A stretch of 50,899 nt of DNA from an uncultured Candidatus Saccharibacteria bacterium (GCA_947304135.1 CAMYZZ010000001.1:88872-139770); one strand, 5' to 3'; shown: positions 35,720-44,030, counted from the first letter of the stretch. Notes: generated by a model not told the origin, from the sequence alone. Numbers and translations: made by a program.

Positions 35720-36776
35720 TTCTCTCTCCTTTCTTTACGTAGGTTGTGGCTAGTTTTGTAAAATCTACAAGCGGTTCGCGGACGGCGGTGTCTGGATTAT
35801 TAAAGTTGTAATAGAGTGCGCCAAGTTCGCGAGTGTTGAGGCGGACAGAACGGATGCCGATCTGGAAGAGGCCGGAGATGACGGATTCTACGCGGTTGTT
35901 GATCTCTGAGATGGCCTTGTCGTAGGTGGCGCGATCTATCTTGGTGACCTCTGGGGTTTTGGATTTACCAAAGGCGCTGAAGATGTTTTTGGTCTGGGTG
36001 AGGACCTTTTCGGCGTCGGCGGAGGTGTAATATGGAATGACAATAAAGAATGACTTGTCCATAATGTTTGCTTCTTGAGAAAGGATATCGATAAAGTTGA
36101 TATAATCATCCATTAAAACGCCAAGAAGCATATTGTCGTTGTTGCGGCGAATTTCGGAAAGGCGCTCGATGTATGGGCCAATATCTACGCGTTGGGAGCG
36201 AACAAGGATTTGGATGTTGAACGTGAGTGAGTTGAGAAAGTTTTGGTAAGAGTATTCAACAGCCTCGCGTTCGGTTTCACTCATGAGGTCAAAGTTGATA
36301 GATTGACAAGCGACAACCGCGCGGAAAGAACCGTCTTTCATGATGACGAGGCCATCGCGGAGCTCGGAAATGAGAAGTGTGGACTGAGTAGAAAGCGGTG
36401 CGTCGACTTGTTTGGAAGTGGCGCTAGTTGTTGGTTTGGCTGGCTGGGCTGGTTGGGCAACTTGTGTTGGCGCATTAGCAATTGGAGAGATTTGCTGAGC
36501 TTGGGCAGATTGATAGACCGGTTGGGCTTGTTGCGGATACTGTTGCTGCGGCTGTTGTGGGTAGGCAGGTTGTGGGTATTGTTGTTGAACTAGCTGTGGA
36601 GCGGCTGCCTGTGAATACTGAGGCTGGAAAGCAGCTTGAGGTTGTGTCGCCGGCTGTGCGGTTGGTTGTGCGGTTGGTTGTGTTGCTGGCTGTGAAAAGG
36701 CTTGCTGTGGCTGAGCAACCGGCTGTGGGACTGGCTGCGCGACTGGTTGCTGTGGATATTGTTGTTGTGGGTTCAT
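35712..36776 (-). CDS. TraC-like protein with Gln/Pro-rich N-terminal tail
   Basis: A 354-aa protein. The first ~125 residues are a low-complexity tract built on Gln, Pro and Ala (repeats of QQYPQQ, QPVAQP, QPTAQP type). The rest (about 130-350) resembles the TraC-like domain, i.e. the N-terminal accessory part of VirB4 proteins: ISELRDGLVIMKDGSFRAVVACQSINF, YQNFLNSLTFNIQILVRSQRVDI, FFIVIPYY, then SVISGLFQIGIRSVRLNTRELGALYYNFNNPD. No ATPase motif. It lies between PrgI (10 nt) and VirB4 (8-nt overlap). It probably docks VirB4 to the membrane complex; the Q/P-rich tail may bind partners (inference). Confidence 0.85.
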   Translation of the reverse strand: MNPQQQYPQQPVAQPVPQPVAQPQQAFSQPATQPTAQPTAQPATQPQAAFQPQYSQAAAPQLVQQQYPQPAYPQQPQQQYPQQAQPVYQSAQAQQISPIANAPTQVAQPAQPAKPTTSATSKQVDAPLSTQSTLLISELRDGLVIMKDGSFRAVVACQSINFDLMSETEREAVEYSYQNFLNSLTFNIQILVRSQRVDIGPYIERLSEIRRNNDNMLLGVLMDDYINFIDILSQEANIMDKSFFIVIPYYTSADAEKVLTQTKNIFSAFGKSKTPEVTKIDRATYDKAISEINNRVESVISGLFQIGIRSVRLNTRELGALYYNFNNPDTAVREPLVDFTKLATTYVKKGERNA

Positions 36777-36785
36777 CGTTTCTCC

Positions 36786-37520
36786 TTAGTTATTTCCTTC
36801 TATGCGCGCGGCTTCTTTAGATAAAGTGGCAACAGAATAATCTTTGTTGTTGGCAAGATCTCTTAAAGACTGGTCAGAAGAAAGAGGCTGAAGCATTGGG
36901 CTGCCATAAGATAACGGAGTGTTGTTTTCTGAAGCGCTGATAGCTTGGCGCATTTTGTTGAGAGCATCTTCGTGGCGGGCGCTTTGTTGGGCGGCAAGAA
37001 GCTGGTTGATAGTGGAAGAAGAGTCGGCGTCAAGAATGTCTGGAGCGGCGTTGGCTTCTGCAATGATTTGAGGTTGAACGGGAGCGTCGTTGATGGCGCC
37101 ACGGACAGCATAGCCCTCGGAATCTATGACATTAGCCAAGAAGGAAAGGCGATTCCCTGCTTCTTCTCCAGAAAGATCGCGAGTGCGAGGTTTTTCTACG
37201 AGTTTTGGTGCGGTGATCTCGATAGTGGATTCGCGTTGGCCGGGATGCCAGAGACGCTTATGAGGTTTGAGATGATAAGAAACAATAGCAGCAAGATATG
37301 TCTCCATTGGCTGATCACGCTTGATAGGGAGGGCGAGGATGCCAAAAAAGATGGCAAACGGAATAGGGATAATGGCCAGAAGTGGGAAAATTTGAAAGAG
37401 ACCAAAAGCAAGGCCAATACATCCACCCATAATCATAAGATAGATGAACTGGCGAAAGGTAAACGGACCGAGAAGCTTGTCGTCGGCTTCTACGTCCTGA
37501 GGGACCTTATATTGCGCCAT
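36786..37520 (-). CDS. PrgI-family membrane protein (VirB3-like)
   Basis: A 244-aa protein starting AQYKVPQDVEADDKLLGPFTFRQFIYLM, the PrgI (PF12666) signature, with two adjoining helices (residues ~25-66) and a long cytoplasmic tail of ~175 residues. PrgI corresponds to VirB3, the small inner-membrane partner of VirB4. It is the first gene of the operon; TAACAT lies 8 nt before its ATG, again giving a near-leaderless start. The tail beyond the helices has no recognised domain; ordinary PrgI proteins are shorter. Confidence 0.9.
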   Translation of the reverse strand: MAQYKVPQDVEADDKLLGPFTFRQFIYLMIMGGCIGLAFGLFQIFPLLAIIPIPFAIFFGILALPIKRDQPMETYLAAIVSYHLKPHKRLWHPGQRESTIEITAPKLVEKPRTRDLSGEEAGNRLSFLANVIDSEGYAVRGAINDAPVQPQIIAEANAAPDILDADSSSTINQLLAAQQSARHEDALNKMRQAISASENNTPLSYGSPMLQPLSSDQSLRDLANNKDYSVATLSKEAARIEGNN

Positions 37521-37601
37521 ATACTTTTATGTTAGCATAAAAAGATTGAAATTGGAAGAAGATTTGAGGGTGGTTTTAAGAGGTTTTGTAGGCTAAATTA
37601 G

Positions 37602-37630
37602 TTGACATTAGTGTTGTTTTATGATAGAAT
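37602..37630 (+). promoter_or_regulatory. Near-consensus sigma-70 type promoter of the 61-aa gene
   Basis: TTGACA (37602-37607), 17-nt spacer, TAGAAT (37625-37630). The expected RNA would begin near 37637 with two hairpins, GTGCG/CGCAC (37638-37652) and CTTTGTTTTT/AAAAGCAAAG (37652-37673), before the AAGGAGG ribosome-binding site. Confidence 0.8.
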
Positions 37631-37699
37631 AATGGAGGTGCGTATAGCGCACTTTGTTTTTGCAAAAGCAAAGAAGTACATTAGAAGGAGGAAAATGTT

Positions 37700-37885
37700 A
37701 TGAACAAAGAAGCAACTATCAAAAACCCAGAAGTGAAGAAAAATTTGGAGAGGCTTGATAACCTGCTGAAGACTTGCAAACCGGAAGAGTTTGTAAAAAA
37801 AGTTTCGGCTGAGTTTAATGTTCCAGAAAAGAATTTGAAGAAGACTTTGAAGGATTTCCAATTAAACGGACAGCCAGTAGTATAG
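37700..37885 (+). CDS. Small hydrophilic protein, 61 aa (unknown)
   Basis: A short, charged, mostly helical protein (NPEVKKNLERLDNLLKTC, KKVSAEFNVPEKNLKKTLKDF) without signal peptide or helix through the membrane. The second half could be a helix-turn-helix-like arrangement, but I cannot assign a family. An AAGGAGG 8 nt before the ATG, a strong promoter, a leader with two hairpins and a terminator make it a credible self-contained gene. It is divergent from the PrgI operon and its layout is copied by the next gene. Confidence 0.75.
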   Translation: MNKEATIKNPEVKKNLERLDNLLKTCKPEEFVKKVSAEFNVPEKNLKKTLKDFQLNGQPVV

Positions 37886-37897
37886 TTTCATAACATG

Positions 37898-37924
37898 AAC
37901 GCCGCAAATTGCGGCGTTTTTTCT
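37898..37924 (+). terminator. Terminator after the 61-aa gene
   Basis: AACGCCGC (37898-37905) and GCGGCGTT (37911-37918) pair around a short loop and are followed by a T run. The 3' segment GCGGCGTTTTTTCTTG recurs in the terminator of the next gene. Confidence 0.9.
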
Positions 37925-37954
37925 TGGGAAAAAGTAGTGCAAGGAGGAGTACGC

Positions 37955-38021
37955 TTGACAAAAATAGCTGTATATTGTAAAATCATATGCAGATAGTGGG
38001 CAATGCTGAAAAAGCATTGCC
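37955..38021 (+). promoter_or_regulatory. Promoter and leader hairpin of the 233-aa gene
   Basis: TTGACA (37955-37960), 17-nt spacer, TAAAAT (37978-37983). The leader carries a perfect 8-bp hairpin GGCAATGC/GCATTGCC (37999-38021) about 10 nt into the expected RNA, well ahead of the AAGGAGGA ribosome-binding site. Confidence 0.8.
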
Positions 38022-38049
38022 TTGATTTGTACTTTAAGGAGGAGAAGTT

Positions 38050-38751
38050 ATGGAAAAGCTAGATCAGGCAAAAATTTCAGTATTAAAACAAGATATTGAA
38101 TGCATCTTGAAATATCTTGGTCACAAGATTACCGAGAAGGATTTTCCGGAATACAATTCAAGTGAGGGGGCTTGGCAGGATAAGACCTTTAAAAACAATC
38201 AAATAACGCTTGTGAAAGCGGTGGATACTCATGGTATGCAGTGCTATTATTATGCCGAGTATGATGGAGAGACAGTGTTTTTCTATGACAGTAGTAGTGA
38301 AGCTGATACCGCTGCGCTTTATATCCAGGAGTTTATGAAAGCGCTAGAGCCATTAGTATGTCAAGCGCGTGAGTTGGAAAAGCGCGATCCTGAAGTGATG
38401 AAAGAAAGAGAAGAAAAAAGAAAAGCAAAAATACATGAGAAGTATTCAGGTATGGCAAGAATGGTTGCACTGGAATTAGGAATGAAAAGGGTAAAAAGTT
38501 CTGATGAATATTATGAATTTTATGAGCATTATTTTGAAGATAATAAAATAATAATCAAAACAGACGATACGGTAGATTTTGACACGGAAGTATGTGTAAA
38601 AATGAAAGATGGTACGCATTTGGTATTGGATGATAGCAACTGTCTCACTGGTAGTTGGACGGAATACTTAACGGAACTTTTTCAAAAGGCTAAAAAGATA
38701 AGATTGGATGCTAAAAATGGTTTTATTGATGATAAAGAACTTTTTCAATAA
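38050..38751 (+). CDS. Hydrophilic cytosolic protein, 233 aa (unknown)
   Basis: No family recognised. Two similar-sized halves: residues 1-105 (KYLGHKITEKDFPEY..., MQCYYYAEYDGETVFFYDSSSEADTAALYIQEFMKAL), a highly charged helical linker (~108-135, EKRDPEVMKEREEKRKAKIHEKY), and 135-233 (ALELGMKRVKSSDEYYEFYEHYFEDNKIIIKTDD... TEYLTELFQKAKK). The halves share a pattern of a leading helix, a strand-rich middle and a closing helix ending in QEF/LFQ, so an internal duplication is possible. Base composition is more A-rich than the flanking secretion genes. It has its own promoter, hairpin leader and terminator. Confidence 0.75.
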   Translation: MEKLDQAKISVLKQDIECILKYLGHKITEKDFPEYNSSEGAWQDKTFKNNQITLVKAVDTHGMQCYYYAEYDGETVFFYDSSSEADTAALYIQEFMKALEPLVCQARELEKRDPEVMKEREEKRKAKIHEKYSGMARMVALELGMKRVKSSDEYYEFYEHYFEDNKIIIKTDDTVDFDTEVCVKMKDGTHLVLDDSNCLTGSWTEYLTELFQKAKKIRLDAKNGFIDDKELFQ

Positions 38752-38752
38752 C

Positions 38753-38783
38753 AAAAAACGTCGCTAAGTTAGCGGCGTTTTTT
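38753..38783. terminator. Bidirectional terminator between the 233-aa gene and the VirB6-like gene
   Basis: AAAAAACGTCGCTAA and TTAGCGGCGTTTTTT form a 15-bp stem (one G-U pair) with almost no loop; T runs on either strand serve both convergent genes. Confidence 0.9.
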
Positions 38784-38794
38784 CTTGAAGTGAT

Positions 38795-41700
38795 TTAGTC
38801 TTGAAGGAAATCATTGAAGCAATCTTTGATGAAGCTGGCAATATCGTCAATATCACTGTCGGGGTTTAGGTCGAGATAACCATCTAGCGCTTCTATGATA
38901 TGATGCATACGATGATCTTCCGTTAATGCAAGGTCGAGATATCCCCGAACGGAGTCTAGGAACTTGTATTTATCGCCAACGCTTTCAGCTGCGATAAGGT
39001 CAATTTGGTTATAGCGATCAGTAGTGCCATCCATCCCCATTGCAAAGCCATTTTCTAATTCGAATTTCTCATACTCCTTATCAATAGCCTTCCCTTCTGC
39101 AGTCTCGCTGAATGGTTGAGAAGAAGCTTTGTCAGCTTTTCCAGAGCGAGCTTTTCTTTTTTCTAATTGTTCTCGCAAGTGGGGGTTCATGGCAACCTTA
39201 AGGTTGTTGGCCATGTTAAGCGTGTCGCCAGCCTTTTCATCGATAGGCTCTTTAAAGCCAATGTCTTTATATTTGGTATTGAGGTCCTTTTGGACTTGTT
39301 CGGCTTTTTTAATTGTTTCTGGATCCATGAGCTTGCGAACCTCTTCGTTATTGGTGAGAGTAAGCATATTTTGGAGAAGAATCTTCCAGTTATCTTGAGC
39401 GCTAGGCTTTTGGTTGTCAATAATGTTAGGGGTTGTGCGAGACATAAGGTTGAAGAATTTAGGAACGGCTTTATTGATAAACTTCTTAACAACTGCTTGT
39501 TTGAGCTCAGTGTCAGTAGCCTCCTCCGGCCTAATGGTGTCTTCAATTGATTTTCCATCGGAAGTTAGAATGAGGTTGCCATCTTTATCTCTGCGGACGC
39601 GCTTAATCTTGAGAGATTCGCTGTTGACGTTGACGTATGATTCAAGGGCTTTGCGATCAAAGAGCATATCATCCCAGTTCGATTCATCCATAAGGAGAGC
39701 TAGAGTTTGGAAAGCGGCAAAATCTTGTGTGTTAAAGCCGGATGGTTTTGCGGTCTTGATAAGATTGTCAAGGATAGCCAGATGCTGATGGATTGGGTTC
39801 TTAATCAAGCGTTGGCTAACAGAAGTTGCATACATTGGACCGGCAAAGGAGGCTTTTTCTTTGAATCCAGAGGATAAGAGCGCACGTCCGATAGTAGTGC
39901 TTAAGCTAGCGTTGCCAACAGCATCAAGACCGTATTTTGCGTACTCGCCTTGATAAACGCCGGAGAGCATACCATACATGCCATTGATTGGATCACAGAT
40001 TGGCATATCCCAGTTCTGTAGAACCTCTTTCATGGCGGGACCATCGCTTTTGTAGATGCGGCCAATAAATTTGCCTTGTTGATCTGTTGCATCAAAGTAA
40101 TATTCTTTTTTGCCATTTACGATTTCATACTTATCGTAGGCTGCAGGTTTGAGTTGCTCTGGGTAGTAATAGAGCAATTCTCCCTGGAATTTTTCTGTGC
40201 GTTTTACGCCATTCTTGTCAATAAATTGTAGTTTTTCTCCGGTTCTCGGATCGACTGCAAAGCCGTCATCATCGTTATAATAACCCAAGAACATGTTACG
40301 GAAGGCGCGTTTATTGTAGCCGTACTTTGCAAAAGAATAGTTGACGTATGCTTTGCGCTTTGCTTCGTTGGCAGCGGATTTACTAATAACTTCGCCAAGA
40401 ACAGTAAGATCGCCACGGTTGCCGAGAGCACCGGCAGCACCAACAACGTAGTGCTTAAAGTCATATTCACGTTGTTCGGCAGAGCGAGTATCTTTGCTAG
40501 AGGCGGCAGCATAACGACTACGATATTTATCGTATTCACCCATAACAAAATCTTCATCAGCAAAGGCGTCGTTTTCTTCGGCAAGAGTAGCACGATAGAA
40601 ATCAAGATAGTTTTTAGCACCGGTAGTGGCAAGGTTTCTATCTGTAGTAGTATGGAAGTGGTAATCGCCATAATTGCTGAGGACGTGTGCAGTATCCTTG
40701 GTGGCAGCCTGAGCGGCAAGGTCAAGGTTCATTGCTTCCTTGGCGGCACGGGTGGCAGCAGTAGTGCGGATACGATTCTTGCTGCGATTCCCTTTGGCGT
40801 CTTTGCCGGTCTTGTATTCATCAACAAAAGCTGGATCGTATTTTTGCGTACCAAGAATAGAACGCTGAGCATAGATCATAGAGCGAGCTTTGGTGCGCTT
40901 GGCCTCGTTTTCGTTTTCTAGGTCGAGCTTGGCAGCGCGGTTTTCCATGTAGCGGCGGAGACGAGCGGTTGGCTTAATAGAATCATTAGTACGGCGGCCT
41001 TTTGCAATCTCGGCGCGTCTCTGTGCCATGTCGCGGAGTCCGCTACGAGGCTTGTCGGCAAGCTTGTCGGCGAGGCCACTGATTTTACCAAGCATAGTGC
41101 CGCTCATCTTCATGAGAGAGATAGAGAGGATGAGTGGAATAACCTGGACGGCAAGACCAACAATAATACCAAAGAGGCTACCGGCGGCAACAGAGGAAGC
41201 AATTAGCGCCCAACCCGCAAGCTGAGAGGCGCCATATAGTAGACTGAACATTGGGTAGAAGAAGAGCATGGCGAAGAAAGCATCTTTCCAGCGACCAAAC
41301 CATTTTTCTGTGTTTGGTAAGAGATAGCAGACGAAGGCAATTGGCGAGATCATCACGAGCATAGAGATGAGGGCCTGACGAAGGCCAAGCATAAAGAGGC
41401 CAATAACTACGGAGATGACGGCACCAAGTACGGCAGCTAGGAATGGAAATAGGACGGCGCCGAGACCACCGGCTAGGCCGATAGAGACGCCGGCGATAGC
41501 GCCACCACCGATCATGGCGGTTGCGACGTCGGACCATGAAAGCATGGAGGCATCGCCGAGACCACCATTGTTAATAGCAGTGGTTTGGATACCCTCGAAG
41601 AGGCCGCGGAGGCCGGAACCGGTAATATTACTAATATCTACGCCAGCGGCACAGATAATATAGCTAAGGTTGACGAGCAGGGCTGCAACGATAATTTTTG

Positions 41701-42229
41701 GCAAAGCTTTTTTGATACCATAGTTGCTGATACCGACGCCGGTGAGCTGAGAATAGATAACTACGAGGATCATGATAACAAAGACGATATTGGTGATATC
41801 GCGCATGATCTGCCAAATTTGGAAGATAGGAGATTCGGAGTTGAAAGAGATTGGCTCGACTTTGAGGAGCTTTTCTATCTGAGAATAAATGGAATCGACG
41901 GCTTGACTAAGAGTGCCGGTGCCTGGACAGATAATAAATGCAAGGGCGCCGACTTGGGACTGGCAGGTTTCGGTATCGGCAGTGGTGTCGGTGGTAGATT
42001 CGGTAGAGTCTTCTGTTTTTTCGGCTGATTCGGTGGATTCTTCAGAGGTGGACGGCTCGGTTGTGGCTTTGGTCGTGTCGGTAGTTTCGGTGGCTGGGGT
42101 AGCGTAAGCGGTATTGACAGGAGCTATTAAAGTGTTAATGCTTAGAGCGCCAAAAATACCCACGATAGCAAAAAGCACACCAAAAATGGCGTTTTTAAAC
42201 CTTCGTAATAGGGGTTTTTTAACTCTCAT
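38795..42229 (-). CDS. VirB6/TrbL-like polytopic membrane protein with a long soluble C-terminal half
   Basis: A 1144-aa protein (start MRVKKPLLRRFK at 42229). N-terminal helix/signal (~13-35), a Thr/Glu/Ser-rich stretch (~40-95), then about seven helices between ~125 and 390, including IVFVIMILVVIYSQLTGVGISNYGIKKALPKIIVAALLVN, a Gly-rich pair, and SMLVMISPIAFVCYLLPNTEKWFGRWKDAFFAML, which is the VirB6/TrbL type channel region of Gram-positive systems. Residues ~395-1144 are hydrophilic and helical with unknown function. Earlier in-frame ATGs lie across the promoter, so I chose the internal start; the leader (TATAAT at 42272-42277) contains a GGGG/CCCC hairpin. It likely forms the inner-membrane channel fed by VirB4. 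Confidence 0.85.
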   Translation of the reverse strand: MRVKKPLLRRFKNAIFGVLFAIVGIFGALSINTLIAPVNTAYATPATETTDTTKATTEPSTSEESTESAEKTEDSTESTTDTTADTETCQSQVGALAFIICPGTGTLSQAVDSIYSQIEKLLKVEPISFNSESPIFQIWQIMRDITNIVFVIMILVVIYSQLTGVGISNYGIKKALPKIIVAALLVNLSYIICAAGVDISNITGSGLRGLFEGIQTTAINNGGLGDASMLSWSDVATAMIGGGAIAGVSIGLAGGLGAVLFPFLAAVLGAVISVVIGLFMLGLRQALISMLVMISPIAFVCYLLPNTEKWFGRWKDAFFAMLFFYPMFSLLYGASQLAGWALIASSVAAGSLFGIIVGLAVQVIPLILSISLMKMSGTMLGKISGLADKLADKPRSGLRDMAQRRAEIAKGRRTNDSIKPTARLRRYMENRAAKLDLENENEAKRTKARSMIYAQRSILGTQKYDPAFVDEYKTGKDAKGNRSKNRIRTTAATRAAKEAMNLDLAAQAATKDTAHVLSNYGDYHFHTTTDRNLATTGAKNYLDFYRATLAEENDAFADEDFVMGEYDKYRSRYAAASSKDTRSAEQREYDFKHYVVGAAGALGNRGDLTVLGEVISKSAANEAKRKAYVNYSFAKYGYNKRAFRNMFLGYYNDDDGFAVDPRTGEKLQFIDKNGVKRTEKFQGELLYYYPEQLKPAAYDKYEIVNGKKEYYFDATDQQGKFIGRIYKSDGPAMKEVLQNWDMPICDPINGMYGMLSGVYQGEYAKYGLDAVGNASLSTTIGRALLSSGFKEKASFAGPMYATSVSQRLIKNPIHQHLAILDNLIKTAKPSGFNTQDFAAFQTLALLMDESNWDDMLFDRKALESYVNVNSESLKIKRVRRDKDGNLILTSDGKSIEDTIRPEEATDTELKQAVVKKFINKAVPKFFNLMSRTTPNIIDNQKPSAQDNWKILLQNMLTLTNNEEVRKLMDPETIKKAEQVQKDLNTKYKDIGFKEPIDEKAGDTLNMANNLKVAMNPHLREQLEKRKARSGKADKASSQPFSETAEGKAIDKEYEKFELENGFAMGMDGTTDRYNQIDLIAAESVGDKYKFLDSVRGYLDLALTEDHRMHHIIEALDGYLDLNPDSDIDDIASFIKDCFNDFLQD

Positions 42230-42374
42230 AATTAACTTTCGGGGGATTTTGACCCCACAATACACCCTTTTATTATAGCACACATAAGCGGAATCGTCAA
42301 TAGGAATATGTGATTTTGGAGGGTTTATGGAAACTGGGGTGGTCGGATTATTTTAAGTGTGTTATTATATAGTC

Positions 42375-42827
42375 ATGAAAAAGATGTTTATTTCCCTAGT
42401 TGCGATTTTTGCAATGATTACAGGGGTGATGATGGTGCCAGCAACGGAAGTGAGCGCCGCGGCGATCCGAGAAGAAAACAACTGTGGAAAGGGCGAGTCG
42501 CCTTTTTTTGCACTGAAACCTTGGTATTATGGACTCACAACAAAAAGAAACGATAAATGCGAGATTGGTACGCCGGATGAAATTCCTCTGTTTGTTTGGA
42601 CGATTGTTCTAAATATTATGGCCGATATTTCCCTGTTGGTTGGCTATATTGCGATGATTATGGTAGCTTGGGGCGGATATTTATATATGTTCTCTAGAGG
42701 TATGCCGGATAGGGCCGAGAGAGGTAAAAAGACTTTGATTGCAGCTGGTGCTGGTTTGGCGGTAGCAATGCTTGCGAGTGTGATTATGAATACTGTCGTA
42801 ATAATTTTAACTGGCGGTCAGGGTTAG
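42375..42827 (+). CDS. VirB2/TrbC-like small membrane protein (pilin-like 1)
   Basis: A 150-aa protein with signal peptide (FISLVAIFAMITGVMMVPATEVSAAA), a ~50-residue extracytoplasmic segment with two cysteines (NNCGKG...DKCEIG), then two helices (WTIVLNIMADISLLVGYIAMIMVAWGGYLYMF; TLIAAGAGLAVAMLASVIMNTVVIIL) joined by a basic loop SRGMPDRAERGKK. That helix-basic loop-helix pattern is shared by five other genes here and matches VirB2/TrbC pilins. TATTAT lies 6 nt before the ATG (leaderless). It heads the plus-strand pilin-like cluster, divergent from the VirB6-like gene, and is the most distant member. Confidence 0.8.
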   Translation: MKKMFISLVAIFAMITGVMMVPATEVSAAAIREENNCGKGESPFFALKPWYYGLTTKRNDKCEIGTPDEIPLFVWTIVLNIMADISLLVGYIAMIMVAWGGYLYMFSRGMPDRAERGKKTLIAAGAGLAVAMLASVIMNTVVIILTGGQG

Positions 42828-42834
42828 GAGGAAG

Positions 42835-43152
42835 ATGAAAAATATTTTAGCAATCGTCGCAGATGCACAAAGCGATATTAATGATAAGATTAATGATTTG
42901 CCAAATTCTGGCGGTGTAGGAACCGGAACTCTAACCAATATCCTCTTTTGGGTATATGGTTTGGCTGGATTAATCGCTGTAGCGGTGATTGTTTATGGTG
43001 GTATTAAATATACGATGTCGCAAGGTGACCCTGGTAAGATGAAGCAGGCAAGTCAGATTTTGGCGTTTGCGATTGTTGGTCTGATTGTGGTTTTGCTTGC
43101 TGGAGCGATCACAGCGTTTACGACTGGCGTAATTGGAGGAGCAACACAATGA
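42835..43152 (+). CDS. VirB2/TrbC-like small membrane protein (pilin-like 2)
   Basis: A 105-aa protein with N-terminal amphipathic region and two helices around a basic loop: LAGLIAVAVIVYGGIKYTMSQGDPGKMKQASQILAFAIVGLIVVLLAGAITAF. No clear cleavable signal. The loop motif YGGIKYTMSQGDPGK recurs through the paralogues. AGGAGG is 6 nt upstream; it follows pilin-like 1 by 7 nt and overlaps the next gene by 4 nt. Confidence 0.8.
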   Translation: MKNILAIVADAQSDINDKINDLPNSGGVGTGTLTNILFWVYGLAGLIAVAVIVYGGIKYTMSQGDPGKMKQASQILAFAIVGLIVVLLAGAITAFTTGVIGGATQ

Positions 43153-43544
43153 TAAAAAAGTTTTTGTCGGCAATTTTGACACTAGTCTTGGCGTTTAGTA
43201 TTGCTGGGGTGGCAGCGCTGCCAGCTTTTGCAGAGAATGACTACACAAAGGAAGCTTGCGCTTCGGTGACCGATGAGGCTCAAAGGGCGACGCTTGGTTG
43301 CGATGATGGCGGCCAGACCGCGCCAGCAGTTGTAACGAATATTATCCGCGGAGTTATTTCTATTCTTGGGGTGGTAGCAGTGGTTGTAATTGTGGTGGCT
43401 GGCCAGCGTTATGTAGTGGCGCAGGGTGATCCTGGTAAAATTACGGCGGCGCGCAACATGTTAATCTATGCCGTGATTGGTCTTATTATTGCGATTTTGG
43501 CATTTGCGATCGTTTCGTTTGTTCAGACAAATGTTTTTAAATAA
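43149..43544 (+). CDS. VirB2/TrbC-like small membrane protein (pilin-like 3)
   Basis: A 131-aa protein with signal peptide (FLSAILTLVLAFSIAGVAALPAFA), a short extracytoplasmic segment with two cysteines (EACASVTDEAQRATLGCDDGG) and the helix-loop-helix core VVAVVVIVVAGQRYVVAQGDPGKITAARNMLIYAVIGLIIAILAFAIVSFV. ATG overlaps the stop of pilin-like 2 (ATGA), so the first three genes form one translationally linked unit. Confidence 0.82.
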   Translation: MIKKFLSAILTLVLAFSIAGVAALPAFAENDYTKEACASVTDEAQRATLGCDDGGQTAPAVVTNIIRGVISILGVVAVVVIVVAGQRYVVAQGDPGKITAARNMLIYAVIGLIIAILAFAIVSFVQTNVFK

Positions 43545-43563
43545 AAAATAGGGGTCTAAACTA

Positions 43564-43593
43564 TTGCACCTCAAGATATTTTTGTGTTATAAT
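43564..43593 (+). promoter_or_regulatory. Strong promoter of pilin-like 4
   Basis: TTGCAC (43564-43569), 18-nt spacer, exact TATAAT (43588-43593); leader of ~24 nt with AAAGGAAA before the ATG at 43623. Confidence 0.78.
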
Positions 43594-43622
43594 GAAGGCA
43601 AAATAATCTAAAGGAAAATTCT

Positions 43623-44006
43623 ATGAAGATTGCAGAAAAAGTAAAAACAGCAGCGATGGGCGTATCCGCAGCCGCCACTCTTGGTGTAGCTTCCGCTATT
43701 GCTCCAGCAGTGAGCGCTTCTACTCCAGCAGATAAATATATTGATGATGGCGCAAAAGCTGTTGGTGTAACGACTGACGCTATGTCTACCCTTAATACCA
43801 TTATCAACGTTGCTCTTGGTATTATTGGCTTTGTTGCTGTTGTGATGATCATCTTCGGTGGTATTCAGTATACAACTTCTGCTGGTGATGCAACAAAAGT
43901 CACAAAGGCTAAGAACACCATTCTTTATGGTATCGTTGGTCTTGTGGTTGCGCTTCTTGCATTCGCAATTGTCAACTTCGTACTTGTCAACATCTTTAAG
44001 AAATAA
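43623..44006 (+). CDS. VirB2/TrbC-like small membrane protein (pilin-like 4, possible major pilin)
   Basis: A 127-aa protein: signal peptide (~8-36, ending VSAS), short hydrophilic part, then two helices NVALGIIGFVAVVMIIFGGIQYTTSAGDATKVTKAKNTILYGIVGLVVALLAFAIVNFV. It has the strongest promoter of the set and codon choices (GGT, GTT, CGC, CTT) that look optimised compared with neighbours, suggesting high expression and thus the main subunit (inference). Pilin-like 5 follows after 24 nt. Confidence 0.83.
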   Translation: MKIAEKVKTAAMGVSAAATLGVASAIAPAVSASTPADKYIDDGAKAVGVTTDAMSTLNTIINVALGIIGFVAVVMIIFGGIQYTTSAGDATKVTKAKNTILYGIVGLVVALLAFAIVNFVLVNIFKK

Positions 44007-44030
44007 TCTCTAGAATAAGGAATTTAGATA

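Noticed and set aside
41585-42028. 147-aa plus-strand ORF opposite the VirB6-like gene
   Set aside because: Antisense shadow of transmembrane and Thr/Glu-rich coding sequence; no ribosome-binding site.
42230-42283. Longer N-terminus of the VirB6-like protein
   Set aside because: The extension MCYNKRVYCGVKIPRK runs over the TATAAT box and a leader hairpin; the ATG at 42229 starts a normal signal sequence.
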